A stretch of DNA of 64,000 bases from Astrothelium macrocarpum (GCA_021030915.1 JAGEMR010000009.1:434001-498000), one strand, 5' to 3'; counted from the first letter of the stretch, positions 24,601 to 35,784 are shown. Numbers and translations are program-made. The notes: generated from the sequence alone by a model not told the origin.

Positions 24601-25031
24601 ATGAAGCTGTCGTGGAGTTACTTCTCGAACGGAAGGATATAGACGTTAACATGGGAAATAAATTTGGTCAGACACCGCTGTTACGCGCCATAGAGCATGG
24701 CGATGAGGCGGTTGCAAAATTGCTTCTTGAGCGGGAGGATCTGAACGTCAATGCAAAGAACGACGAAGGCCAAACGCCGCTTTTGTGCGCTGTGGAGAAC
24801 GGCAGTGAAGCGATTGTCAAGTTATTCCTTGAACGAGAAGATGTAGACGTTGGAGCAAGGAATGATCTTGGTCAATCGCCGCTCTCGTACGCTATGGAAT
24901 GGCTTTCTCTACGAAACGATCTTGAAGCTGACTTGGAAATCGGGGATGGTGACAAGCAGCTCTTATCAGCCACGGCGAGGAGATACGAAAGCATTGTCAA
25001 ATTGCTGCAGCCCTATTGCACATTCTCTTGA
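21601..25031 (+). CDS. NACHT-ankyrin STAND (NLR-like) protein
   Basis: Exons 21601-21720, 21776-22071, 22129-22986 and 23042-25031 give 1087 aa, with introns of 55, 57 and 55 nt, all in phase. The short first exon begins MDALSLTASIIAVIQLTSAF, a typical fungal NLR N-terminal helix, and continues across the intron as EASNIYNLLVNLRYRLEEE. NACHT follows with Walker A GMPGAGKT (about residue 227) and Walker B VYIVVDALDEC (about 325), then a helical region with RLVHYTTQEYFE. The C-terminus carries about ten ankyrin units (about residues 690-1020) with a 34-residue period. All motifs are intact and no stop interrupts the frame. Family members are oligomerising NTPase switches in fungal non-self recognition and programmed cell death; the ligand-sensing role of the ankyrin part is inferred from family. 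Confidence 0.93.
23838..24900 (+). repeat. Ankyrin-coding tandem repeat, about 102-nt unit
   Basis: About ten units, each encoding a pattern like QTPLSYAA..GQTAVVQLLL then ERDDIEIN. The unit is 34 residues rather than the usual 33. Neighbouring units are also similar at DNA level, for example around 23,940, 24,040 and 24,540-24,790, which suggests recent duplication or gene conversion. Confidence 0.85.
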
Positions 25032-25978
25032 CTCTTCACTTTTTAATGTACCCACTGATATGCCAACGCCTTCTATTGTCTTTGTTGGGCTTCGAGACTT
25101 TTTGAGGGATTGAGCGACGTCCATCTGGAACCAGTGGAAGCTGAGCCAGTCAAGCAGCCATTGTTACAGGCTTCAATCGTAACACGGGAAGTGGTATTAT
25201 AAGCATCAATGGCCCATCGACAAGCTGTAGACGACGACGAATATGATTCGATCTGAAATAGTCATCAATATTGTCAAAGGATAGAGTTGCTCATGGTTGG
25301 AAAAACTCTTTGATGAAGACCTAAGGAAAACTTTTGAAAAGGTATCCTCAAAGGTATCAACGTTTCCGATGGAGCTATACAGTCGTCTGCGGACGCACAC
25401 GGGTCTTGCACTCAGCGCACTAATAGAATGCGCTAGAAGATAGCGAATACGCAACGAAGGGCAGTCCTAGATATGATTTGAAAAAATTTGGATCTTCTGC
25501 TATACCAATGTAATTTGATTCGGTCCTTCCATAGACATTAGCAAAATCCGAGACATTGGGCCGGCTCCGGGTAGAGTAGAATAAGAGGCTGAAAAAGACA
25601 TGTAAAACCAAGCTCTACGTGTTCCTACCCATTCTAGATAGCAAGTCCATGGAGCCTTGCCCTGCTATAACGCTGGTATCACTGCTGTGGTTAATGAAAT
25701 AGGATCTGCATAACTCGTAGGTCTGTAAGGGGAGCGGTCCTCCAAGACATCAAAACTCGACAAAGTGTATTCTTAGCGATAGAGAAGCATAAGTGTAAAC
25801 TATATTAGACAGAGGTCTCTATGAAATCAAGGTGTGACGGGTAAAGAAGACGAGAACTTTTCTGTTGTGTTCATAAACGGTAGAACTTCGGCAGCAGCTA
25901 TTTGATGCCAAGTAAAGCTCTTCTGCTGCGCGCGTAGAAGATTTTCAATTCCTACAGTCTTTCAGCTTCTGGGCTGTG
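25032..25978. other. Intergenic stretch, no gene recognised
   Basis: 3' flank of the NACHT-ankyrin gene and promoter of ost5. Nothing else is supported. Confidence 0.5.
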
Positions 25979-26374
25979 ATGTCGACTTCTGCTTTGCAAG
26001 ATCTTTGGGAGGCAGCCTCTGCCAGCCCATACGAACCCAGCGTCTCCAGGGAGAGCCAATTCTTCGTCGGGTTCAGTCTGTTACTCATTGGCAAGTTCTC
26101 CACAACCACCAGCTCGACAGAAAATAACAGATATTCTAGCCTTCGTTCTTACATCACTCTTTGGCCTCAGTATGCAATTCGTTCAATTTCAATTACATAG
26201 CCATATGTGACTGACACGGATCAGACCAATCTCTCACAAACGTGCCTGCTCTGGGCGTGCCTGCTTCGTTAGCATTTGGGTAAGCCGTGCGTACATTATA
26301 CCAGAAGCTTTAGAGCTAAGAAATACAGGTTCGGCGCGGTGTACATGATTTGCGCGGTCGGCGTCTACGTTTAA
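25979..26374 (+). CDS. ost5: Oligosaccharyltransferase small subunit Ost5
   Basis: Exons 25979-26090, 26140-26169, 26225-26279 and 26329-26374 give 80 aa. The protein reads LQDLWEAASASPYEPSVS at the start, then two hydrophobic helices (GFSLLLIG..LTSLFGL and LAFGFGAVYMICAVGVYV), which is the Ost5 layout and length. Ost5 is a membrane subunit of the ER oligosaccharyltransferase that N-glycosylates secretory proteins. Intron 1 (26091-26139) starts with GCAAGT, so it is a GC-AG intron; introns 2 and 3 are GT-AG. The 30-nt second exon is found only by phase and homology. The frame that reads through 26091 ends at 26200 and lacks the second helix, which supports the splice. Confidence 0.88.
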
Positions 26375-26539
26375 TCAGACCAATCCTACAGCCTTTCAAA
26401 TACCACCAAACCATTGTAACATATAGCGAACAATGCAATAAATTCCGGCTTTTCACGAGCTTTCTATATCGTTTTAGAGCTATCTTTGAAGACTAGAATC
26501 CCAATTCCTTAGATAATAAAGGCGGATATAGTACAGAAC

Positions 26540-27855
26540 ATGCCTGACATGGACTCGGAACAATTGATTCTTAGCGCGACGTCTGCAAACGCTCGCCAGC
26601 TACATTTACTATTAAGATGCATCAATTTCGGTCCTTATGCACAAGTCCAAATCTCACATGACGGCCTTCGTTTCAGTGTCGAAGACTCGAGCGTCATGGA
26701 AGGTATCAATCAGAGCGCCTACCAATGCTGAGAATCTTGTCATAGTGACCAAGCCCAGGTTTCGCATTCCTCGAGCGATCGCTCTTCACAACCTACAAAT
26801 ACACCCCCCTCCACCACGCCACCTCGCAATCCACCACCCAAGCCGACTCCCCTTCCTCCTCCAACGACCCCACCGACCCGCCACCCTTCCAAATCTCCCT
26901 CCCCTCCCTCCTCGAAACCCTCCAAATCCTCGGCCTCACCGACCCCCGCTCCTCTACCACCACCACCACCTCCTTCCACCGACCCCCCACCAACGACCCA
27001 ACCACAACCCACACCACCACCCTCCCCACACGCACCGCCTTCTCCACCCACCTCCTCGGCCTCCCCTCCCCGGGTCTCTGCCGGCTCACCTACGCCACCC
27101 CGGGGTCACCCCTACGCATCCACCTCACTGAGCCCGGTCTCACCACCACCTGCGCCCTCACCACCTACACGCCCTCGTCCCTGCTCTCCTCGTCCGCTGA
27201 AGATATCACGCCGACCGCCGCAGCAGACCCCGCGATCCCGTTCGCGCGCGACCGCCTCGCGCTCAAGATCATCACGCGCAGCGCGTATCTCGCGGACGCG
27301 CTGGCCGAGCTGGCGGCGACGGCGCCGGAGCGGCTCGTGTTGCTTGCGTATCAGAGCGCAGGGGGCAGTAGTAGTGGTAGGGGTGGAAAGCCGGTGTTTG
27401 TGCTGGCGGGGGAAGGGGGCCCGTTGGGGAGCGCGAGGGTGGAGTTTGGTGCGGTGGCGCCGGCTACTGCTGCTACTGCTGCTGCTGGTGGTGTGGGTGG
27501 AGGCTCGTTTGCTGGGGTGGGGGCGGGTGCGGATGCTGATGCGAGGGTGGGACAGCAGCCGCTGTTGGAGACGTTTCAGGTGGCGGGGGGGAGGTGCAGG
27601 CAGGTGTATAAGTTTGGACTGGTGAGGCATGCGGCGCGGGCGATGCAGGTGGCGACGAAGGTGAGTGTGAGGGTGGATGAGCAGGGGGTGCTGAGTTTGC
27701 AGTTTATGATTGAGGTGGAGGGTGGAGAGACGGGAGCGGGGCCGACGGTGAGTTTTGTGGATTTTCGGTTTGTGCCGCTGGTTGGGGACGAGGGAGATAG
27801 CGATGAGGAGGGGGAGAATGAGGTTGGAGAGGAAGAAGAGACGGAAAGTGAGTGA
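26540..27855 (+). CDS. rad1: DNA-damage checkpoint clamp subunit Rad1 (9-1-1 complex)
   Basis: Exons 26540-26702 and 26759-27855 (56-nt intron, phase 1) give 419 aa. The start ANARQLHLLLRCINFGPYAQ, VQISHDGLRFSVEDSSVMEG and, across the intron, FAFLERSLFTTYKY are hallmarks of Rad1. Later segments (RTAFSTHLLGLPSPGLCRLTY, LKIITRSAYLADALAEL, FKFGLVRHAARAM-like region, QFMIEVEGG and an acidic tail) complete the PCNA-like fold. Rad1 joins Rad9 and Hus1 in the nuclear ring loaded at damaged DNA to activate ATR/Mec1 signalling. Two Thr/Pro- and Gly/Ala-rich insertions make it longer than yeast homologues. Base composition switches from extreme C-rich to extreme G-rich in the middle of exon 2. Confidence 0.9.
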
Positions 27856-28480
27856 TCGGGTGTTGTAATCAAGTGTTCGATATAGAGTATAAGCATCTAG
27901 TGAATGGCTTCTGTGGCTTTACGTGGAGAGAAGAGTTACATTGTGGACAACAATCATTGCATAAGGTTCAATTTTCAATCTAATTACATTTCGCAACCAT
28001 CATTCATGATTGCGCGTCTGCTCTACCACCCTTCCTTTGAGGGAAAGTAAAAAGCAGGAAAGCGTATCGAATCGGGCCAATCTTGGTCCGTCTAATAAAA
28101 CAAAGAACGAGCTGTCAATCCCAAGCTCAAAGGGTATCCGGGGACTTTAACTTGAGTATTAGGCTATGTTTTTTTCAAGTAAAACCTCTGCCGCGTTTTT
28201 TTAATCTTTTCTTCATTTACGAAAATCACCGAAATGAAAGCATCCTGTGTAATCACAAAGGGAACCATTAACTCCGACTGATGCATAGAGCTTCGACTGC
28301 TCCTGGAAAATGGAAAATGAAATCGTGAGCCTATTGAAACAACCGGTAGTAATCTGAGATGCTTTCTGTAAAGTGAGACTGTAGGTCCTGTCTACCACTC
28401 AAACTCGCCCTGAGCTTTGTGGTAGAGATATCTGTACTATCATCAGTATTGATTTGTCATATCATTTGCGAAGACAATCC
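27856..28480. other. Intergenic stretch between convergent rad1 and toa1
   Basis: 3' flanks of two convergent genes. AT-rich, with no gene seen. Confidence 0.55.
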
Positions 28481-29945
28481 TCACTCTTTACCGCCAGTGG
28501 TAAGCACACCGTCCTTGAGCACGCATTTCCACTTGTTCTTGACGCGTTGCACCTTGTCATAGGTGCAAAGCATGACCTCACCGCTATTGCCTTCTTCATC
28601 TTCATCATCTTGATTGAGTTCATCTCCTGAATCATCCAAGTCAGAATTGATAGCATCCTCATCCAGTTCTTCTCTTTCTCCATCTTCATCCTTGACATCC
28701 TCAGCACCATCCAGCTGAGCGGCATTGGGACCACCAGATAATGGGTGAAGAATCACATTTCGTGCTTTGCGCTTCTTATCGCTCGAGCGTTGAGGAGTCA
28801 TGAGCCCAGAGTCCATAAGTCGTGCCTGTTCGTTGACTTGGTCACGCAGCATATGATGGCGTTGACGTCTATCGGCCAATACAGCTGTCCATGTCGTCAT
28901 GGCGTCGTTCGCTCCATCCGTTTGAGCATTTGTGATTCCACGTTGCTGCTGCCTCAGCTGTTCCTGCTCACGCAGATACTGTTGATTCGAAGCAGGATCA
29001 CCTGGCTGCCGATGGGTTGGGGGAGCAGGTGGTCCACGTCCAGGCAAATGAAGTCCTTGCTGTTGCTGAATAGCACCAATAGAGGCGTTGGCTTGTGGGC
29101 CATATTGTTGGTGAAGCAATTCTGCGGCGCGCTGTTGAGCGCTCACGTTTCTTGCTCCATTGGTGTAGGGATTTTGGGGATAACTGGATAGACCGTTCTC
29201 ATAGGTAGGTTCGGTTTTGATACGGGCATCGCCTTGGCTTTGTGAGCTGGGCTGGGATACATTGACCGGTGTTGGCTGAGATGCATTGGACGGCACGGTT
29301 GGCGGGTTTACGATAGGTGCAGGCGGAGTTGGGGCCGGATCCCAAGGAAATTGAGCAATGTTGCGTGCAGATAATTTCTTTTGCCAAGTCTGTTGCAACA
29401 GTTAGCAAGGCAGCACGGATACGTATTGGTTGCTCAAAACGGGAGTGTTTGCTGCCTGAGATGGAAAAGTAACGTGATTGAGGGAAATAGGGGATTGGCC
29501 AGGGTGAGCACGGGCCAGAGCAGGGCGTGGCGAGGAGGATAAAAAGCTAAAAACAAAGCGAGTCCCGCCCGTCCCAGACCCCGCTCCGACTCAGCGCCCC
29601 CAGGCTGCCACGACACCCTCAAAACGAGGTCGACAACCACCTCCGGCTCGTTTTCCATCTCCAAATCATCAGAATGGACTCGAAAAATCAATCACAGACG
29701 GTGCATGTGCTCATGAATGCTGTCACAACCAACGAAATGTTACCGACCTCTTGCAAAGTCTGCAGTGTATGCTGATCAACACCGTTTTCCTCAAAGTCAT
29801 TCTGCGAGATGGCTGCCGTTTCGGCGATGACCTTGGCATAGATGGTTCCCTAGACAGCCAACACTCTGGTCAGTCACGCTTTTAGATATGCTGGTGACCT
29901 TGTGGCTGGAGTGCAGTGGCAACTGACCACTACCGAGTTTGACAT
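28481..29945 (-). CDS. toa1: Transcription initiation factor TFIIA large subunit
   Basis: Minus-strand exons 29945-29928, 29849-29748 and 29389-28481 give 342 aa. The N-terminal four-helix part reads MSNSVV then GTIYAKVIAETAAISQNDFE and, after intron 2, TWQKKLSARNIAQFPWD. A long Gln/Pro-rich linker and an acidic block follow. The C-terminal beta-barrel part is VMLCTYDKVQRVKNKWKCVL. This is the standard TOA1 order. TFIIA binds TBP at promoters in the nucleus together with the small subunit. Intron 1 is 78 nt; two donors (after codon 4 or 6) are both in phase and I chose GTCAGT because it keeps the usual VVG. Intron 2 is 358 nt, GC-rich and exceptionally long for this window, with GCTAAC near its 3' end. 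Confidence 0.92.
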
Positions 29946-31074
29946 CTTGGCCGTGACCGGATCCTCTGTTCGGGCTTTATTGACAAAGGAAAGTGCTTCC
30001 AAACTGCCGACTGGGTTGTTTCGACTGTATCGCCTTTCATCCGCCGCTGATGCGGTGGTGGATGATGTCGTAGCAGCAGGTCAGGCTCTCTGGCATGCAC
30101 CACGTACGTGGCAATAGAGGTCGGAAATCCTTGGACTAGGTGTCTCTTCTAGTTTCTGCAGTAATCACGTGACCCGATCGATGTGTTGCTGTGGTTATAA
30201 AGTGTTCCTAGGCGACGTGGTTGTTGCGCTGTATAGGTGCGGTGGAGTGTCGGTGGGTAGGTTGAGTAGGAAAGTGAGGCAAATGAGTCCTGCGCCTCGC
30301 TTAATTCCGAAAATGCCTAACCGCTTCCAATCTTTCAACTGCCAATGTAGAAACGCATAAACAGCTGTTTCTCACCACCTTAGAGCCCAATACCTTTCAT
30401 TCGGTCACAAAGCGGTGAAGTTCTGCAGGAGCATGTTTATTGGACATTCACGCTGTGAGAGGATAACAAAAGCCGTTTGCATGGCCAAAGTCTGCGATAG
30501 TCACGTGATAGTCGATGCACTCACCCACATTAGTCCTTATTCGGCCATGGCATCATTTCCTTTGCAGCCTCTGGTGCTGTCTCTACAATCAATTTACATC
30601 AATCGTCCCGTCTTCTCAGGCAGATGCGATGTCTAAATTAGACTCTTGTCAGCAACGGGAAATTTATTTTTCAGGAGATGCGCTTAGATGTACTCCATCG
30701 TAAAGTAGGTAGGTGACCTGCCACAATCAGCCTAGCTGTGAAATACGTCATGGGTTTCTGGCACTTCCACTCTTATCAGGTTGCACACGGCTTGCTTGAT
30801 GGCTTCAGTTCAAGCTCAGATCTACACGCCATCCAGCTTTGGCATACCCGACCAAGCTCTGTACCGGTATCAATTGGCCCCTATCATGTCGACCCCCGCT
30901 GATCTGCGAGTACCTGGCAGAGCTGTTGAACCTGCCCTGCAGAATGACGACGTTAACTTGATATTTTTTCCTCTGCACAGCAACGGCTAATTACTTTAAA
31001 GCCATGGGGTTCCTGCAAAGCGGGAACGTCAAAGCTCCAATTCCTTTACTCTCGTCCAGGAAGCTTTCATCGCC
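29946..31074. other. Intergenic stretch, no gene recognised
   Basis: Divergent promoter region of toa1 (minus) and the carboxypeptidase gene (plus). Short open frames only. Confidence 0.5.
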
Positions 31075-32901
31075 ATGGGTTCATCTATCTTGAAGACATT
31101 GGCTGCAGCAGTCTTGCCAGTTGCTCTTGCGCAGTTTGTACCGGCTCCCAATGACCTAACTACCAAACAAGGATACGCTGATATCCAAGTACGGTATAAA
31201 GAGGTACCAACTGGTATCTGCGAAACAGATCCAAATGTCAAGAGCTACGCAGGTTACTCAGATGTGGATGAGAACCAGCACATTTTCTGGTGGTTTTTCG
31301 AAGCTCGAAACCAAGATCCAACAACTGCTCCTCTGACCGTATGGATCAATGGTGGACCAGGTTCATCGTCTATGATTGGACTCTTCCAAGAGAATGGGCC
31401 TTGTGGTATCGACTACGATGGCAACGTCTACAACAATCCATACTCCTGGTCGAATGCCAGTAACATGCTATACATTGATGAACCCACGCAAGTTGGCTTC
31501 TCGTATTCTATACCAGTCAACGGCTATACGGATCCAACTTCGGGCGAAATCATAGTTTTACCCAACTCCACCTGCACAGATTATGCTGAAATAGCTGGAA
31601 CTTGCGGAACATACTCGTACGCCAACTTGTCGCTCACAGCAAACTCGACGGTCAATGCAGCACCAAACATGTGGAAGACGCTTCAAGGTTTTATGGGCGC
31701 TTTCCCTCAATATTCGAGTCATGGATTCCACTTTACAACCGAGAGTTATGGCGGCCACTATGGTCCAATATTCAATGGTATGTTTAGCAACTTCAATGTG
31801 TTTTCCAGATACTGATGACGCGTAGAGTATTTCGAAGAGCAGAATGCAAAGAACATTTCCGGTGCCCACAAGATCTCGCTCCTATCAGTCGGTATTGGCA
31901 ATGGCTGGTATGATCCAATCGCACAATATGCCGCTTACTACAATTACACGGTGTATCCAGGAAACTCTTATGTTGGAGAATCCTTTTTCAATGAGTCCGT
32001 CAAAGAAATGATGTACAACAGCATGTATGGACCGGGTAATTGCTTGGACCAGCTCAACTATTGTGCTTCGAGTGGCATTGACGAGGTTTGTAATTTTGCG
32101 GACAACTTTTGCTATAACGAGGTGGAGTTTGTTCTGGACAATGTTTTGAACAGAGACGAGTATGATGTTCGAGAACTCATGCCAGATCCGTTCCCATATG
32201 GTTTTTTCCAGGATTATCTGAACCTCCCACATGTTCAGCACGCAGTCGGTGCATATGTGAATTTCTCGTCATCTGGCGGCAATGTGGGCGTGGGGACAGT
32301 CGGTACAGCATTTGAGTCCACTGGGGACGATGCGCGGGAAGAAGGCACTGTTCAGGCCCTGCAATCTTTGCTCAAGCAGGGCATCTATTTCATGCAATAT
32401 GCGGGCGATGCCGATTATAATTGCAATTGGCTTGGTGGTCAAGTAGTCTCGTACGAAATCAATGCTCCCGGCTATACGAGCGCAGGCTTCACCAACCTTA
32501 CTACTTCGGACGGTATCGTTCATGGTCAAGTGAAGCAAGCAGGAAACTATAGCTTCATTCGCATTTATGAGTCGGGCCATGAGGTACCGTTCTATCAACC
32601 GCTGGCAGCCTTGACAATTTTCGAGCGCATGTTGCAACGTGTCGATATCGCAACAGGAACTGTTGAAGTAACAGACTCATATATTACCAAAGGACCAAAG
32701 GACAGTACCTACTTCGAGGGTAATTCGACGATACAGACAGTGGTGGTTCCAGATACAGCGACCTACAATACCACCACTAATGAGCCGAATCCATTCAATA
32801 CGTCGAGTACTACATCAACAGTATCAAAAAGAGACGCAAAATCCCAGCAGCGGAGCAGAAAGGTGAAGCCAGCTTCACGACTGCTCATGGGAAGAAAATA
32901 A
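31075..32901 (+). CDS. Secreted serine carboxypeptidase (S10 family)
   Basis: Exons 31075-31777 and 31826-32901 (48-nt intron, phase 1) give 592 aa. The signal peptide is MGSSILKTLAAAVLPVALAQ. The oxyanion-hole motif WINGGPGSSS is at about residue 90, the catalytic Ser in TESYGGHYGP (Ser224), Asp in YAGDADYNCNW (Asp429) and His in YESGHEVPFY (His486), so the triad is complete. Several paired Cys and many N-glycosylation sequons fit a secreted or vacuolar enzyme. S10 enzymes remove C-terminal residues from peptides at acid pH. The C-terminal extension of about 60 residues is Thr/Ser-rich then basic, with a KR pair, and has no hydrophobic anchor. The two exons join cleanly as PIFNEYFEEQ. Confidence 0.94.
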
Positions 32902-33663
32902 AGGTTGTCCAGCGACAGATGATGTCTTCTGTTGACAATGTAATACCATAATTCACTTATGACCAAGTACATAGTTTGCTTTTGAATCACATTGGTTAAT
33001 AGCCATCTCGTTAGCGCTGCGGCTTTATCATCAATGGCCAGTGACTCGACACGGTATTTCGGACTTTCGTCTACGCCGCATCGGACATATTTTTAAGGTT
33101 TACCGCTTCGAGATCTCACACTTGGTGGTACCTTTATTAACTGCTGATCCTACCCACTTCTTGTTGCGGAAATCGTCCTTTCTTGAGCTTCCAGCCCATT
33201 GTCCGCCTCCGATTCTAGGTTGGAAGCGGCTTTACGGACGTTATGCGGACCGAAATTCGGTTCAGGCGCCGAAAAGGAAATTAAAGCGGCGTAGTTCTAT
33301 GCAACTTTGGTCACGCCAAGCGCCACAAGGGCTTACGAACTGAAGCCGAGGCTTAGTACCTCAAGTCCGGTCTCAGCCTCACGTGAATAGACGTTTCTGG
33401 TGTTATCTCCATTTGTGTTTGTCAGCGGGCTTAAAGCAGCGGGCCATTTCACGAAACCTTACGCACGACAGGGTTACTAAGTATGTTGCAGAGCTGACAG
33501 GCCAGCTTGTAGATATGGCACAATTCCGTAGATATTTCGGGAATCTCTCCTGGCTTCCGATTTTTCCTTTTGGTCCTTTAGTTTCAGTCGAGCTCCCATG
33601 ATCCTAAGTTGAGACGTGTATCTAATCCATCATTTAAAATATCTCCCGTGAATAAATCAAGAG
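32902..33663. other. Intergenic stretch, no gene recognised
   Basis: 3' flank of the carboxypeptidase gene and promoter/leader of the bZIP gene. Nothing else is seen. Confidence 0.5.
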
Positions 33664-35784
33664 ATGAATATGAATCTTCCCATTGTATCGTCTTCTGAGA
33701 GTGATGAAGGGCCACGAAATAGGAAAAGGCAAAGAACCTCAAAAGAAAACTGTGAAGCTAAAAAATCTCGAGGTCGACCTCGTCTTGATCCTCAAGATGA
33801 GACTGCTGCTGAACGGCGTCGTACGCAGATTCGTCTCGCTCAACGAGCTTATCGTCAAAGAAAGGAGACTACTATCTCCGCTCTAAAAGCTCAGGTATCT
33901 GATTTGCAGGATACAATCACAGAGATGAAAGATTCCTTCCTAAGCTTCAGCGATTCAGCCATGAGCATTGGCATTCCACCGGAAGTTGCTAATGAACTCA
34001 AACGCATTACACAGCAATTCATTCTAAATGCAAGGACCCAAGGGAACGAGGATGAAGATCAGGATGAAAGTCTTGTAGATAATGAAGAAATCATTCATAA
34101 TCTTGCCACGGAGCCTGCTTCATCGAAGAAGTCTTCATACAACCAAACGGGATCCAGAGCTTCGTCACAGGAGTACACTGAAAATATTGGCATGGGTTAC
34201 AAAAGCGTCTTCGACCTTTCCTCCATTCCTATGGATTCTGTTCCTATGCTTGAAAGCACGGATTTCCTTGAGGACTCTACGTCAAAGTCGAACAACGATA
34301 GCGCATCGAATGTGGAGCCCACTACAGACACACCACCCTCTCATTCAGCGTCTCATCATTCTGTGAGCCCGGTTCCCAGACCGACTCAAATCAAAGACCT
34401 CCGTCCGCATCCTGATGCCCACAATATACCTTATGCAGTGCGTTCCTACAACGCCAGAATTCCCAATGAAATCCCACCTGTTGCGGCACTAAACAGTTTT
34501 GACAAATCGACGAATATTACCGACAAACCATTCTACTACAGTTTTCAAGAAACCACATTTGCCAGACGATTGCAGCGAGCTTCAGTTGAATGTGGTTATC
34601 ATCTCATTGCCCAAGCACACATTCGGCCCAAAGTTTTCAAGCGTGTCTTTAAGCTTTCCCTGCTATATGGCTCAAGGGAGCAGATCGCCACCCGCTTCAA
34701 AGCCATTCTAACAAGATCGACCCATGAACCGATTGAGTTCTGGCAGACACCAATGATTCGTCTTGGAGGTGCCGGAACACACTATCCTCGACGTAATGAA
34801 GATGGCTCTCCTTATGTTCCTCCCAATTCTTATGATGTCGAACACGTCGTGCCGGGCAGCAATCTCATTCAGCTTCGCAACGTAGAGAACGGAAGCGTCT
34901 ACTGCGACATGATGATCGACATAACAGGTTATGAGGGCGAATGGTTCGATCCCACGGACGTCGAAGGCTACCTCGCCTCCAAAGGCATCTACATCGACCC
35001 GCAATCCTCCTTTGCCGACTGCCAGATCCTCGAATCTGAGCTTCCAGAACTCGCCCACACTCCTTCCCAAGGCTCCGAGAAGACGCCGTTATCGAGCAAC
35101 CCAACAACGCCATCATTACCGACCACGATTCAACCCGCTCGAGCAAACACAGAATATTCCTACCTCTCATCCAGCTTCTTCAACGATCTGGACAGAAATC
35201 ACATGAATTCCCTCCCTGCCAACACCCAAGAACCATTCAGTCTCGACTTCGACCCCACGAGTCTCACCACCGAAGCCTTCGAGTCCCTCTCCAAGCCCTT
35301 CCAGCTCCAAACCCGCGCCGCCGACGACAACGGCCTCACCCCTCTCCTAACCCCCAACACCCTCGTCGACCAAGCCATCACCGCCTTCGTCGACAATCTC
35401 GCCTCCAACACCACCAGCGGCTCCAACAACACTCCGACCGCGGTCTCCGCCTTCGACACGCCCGTCGACTTCGACAATCTCCCCCTAGACGAGCAAAACA
35501 CCTGGGGCTTCTCCGGCATCGACCTGGACGCGTTCAGCGCGAGCGCCGTCGCGGCCGTGGAGGGCCTCGATGCGGGAATGCGGGCGAACCCGATGAGCGG
35601 TGGCAGTGGTGTCGGGGACAGGCAGCAGGGGCAGGCGTTGACGGGGCGGCGGCAGGTGACGGTGGATGTGACGAGACTGATTGAGGAGTTGTTGAAGGGT
35701 GGGGTGTGTCTGGGACGGGCGCCTGGGTTTAGGAAGAAGGATGTGGATCGTGCGTTGGAGGTGGCGATGATGACGGCGTTTTGA
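33664..35784 (+). CDS. bZIP transcription factor
   Basis: An intronless frame of 706 aa. A basic, Lys/Arg-rich N-terminus with RGRPRLD (AT-hook-like, about residue 38) precedes the basic region RRRTQIRLAQRAYRQRKE (about residues 52-69) and a short zipper (ISALKAQVSDLQDTITEM). Long Ser/Thr/Asp-rich regions and a conserved helical block around residues 290-420 follow. The canonical bZIP Asn is replaced by Ile (TQIRLAQR). This variant is shared by a fungal subfamily, but DNA-binding specificity should differ from AP-1. Probably nuclear. The start is the first ATG; a second ATG two codons later is equally possible. The last 250 nt turn from C-rich to G-rich. Confidence 0.87.
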   Translation: MNMNLPIVSSSESDEGPRNRKRQRTSKENCEAKKSRGRPRLDPQDETAAERRRTQIRLAQRAYRQRKETTISALKAQVSDLQDTITEMKDSFLSFSDSAMSIGIPPEVANELKRITQQFILNARTQGNEDEDQDESLVDNEEIIHNLATEPASSKKSSYNQTGSRASSQEYTENIGMGYKSVFDLSSIPMDSVPMLESTDFLEDSTSKSNNDSASNVEPTTDTPPSHSASHHSVSPVPRPTQIKDLRPHPDAHNIPYAVRSYNARIPNEIPPVAALNSFDKSTNITDKPFYYSFQETTFARRLQRASVECGYHLIAQAHIRPKVFKRVFKLSLLYGSREQIATRFKAILTRSTHEPIEFWQTPMIRLGGAGTHYPRRNEDGSPYVPPNSYDVEHVVPGSNLIQLRNVENGSVYCDMMIDITGYEGEWFDPTDVEGYLASKGIYIDPQSSFADCQILESELPELAHTPSQGSEKTPLSSNPTTPSLPTTIQPARANTEYSYLSSSFFNDLDRNHMNSLPANTQEPFSLDFDPTSLTTEAFESLSKPFQLQTRAADDNGLTPLLTPNTLVDQAITAFVDNLASNTTSGSNNTPTAVSAFDTPVDFDNLPLDEQNTWGFSGIDLDAFSASAVAAVEGLDAGMRANPMSGGSGVGDRQQGQALTGRRQVTVDVTRLIEELLKGGVCLGRAPGFRKKDVDRALEVAMMTAF

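Noticed and set aside
23838..24900. Regular repeat spacing, considered as CRISPR-like array
   Set aside because: The repeats encode ankyrin units in an open frame of a eukaryotic gene.
26637..27630. Pro-rich plus and Gly/Val-rich minus frames over rad1
   Set aside because: Shadows produced by the extreme base skew; the Rad1 frame joins through the intron and carries the family motifs.
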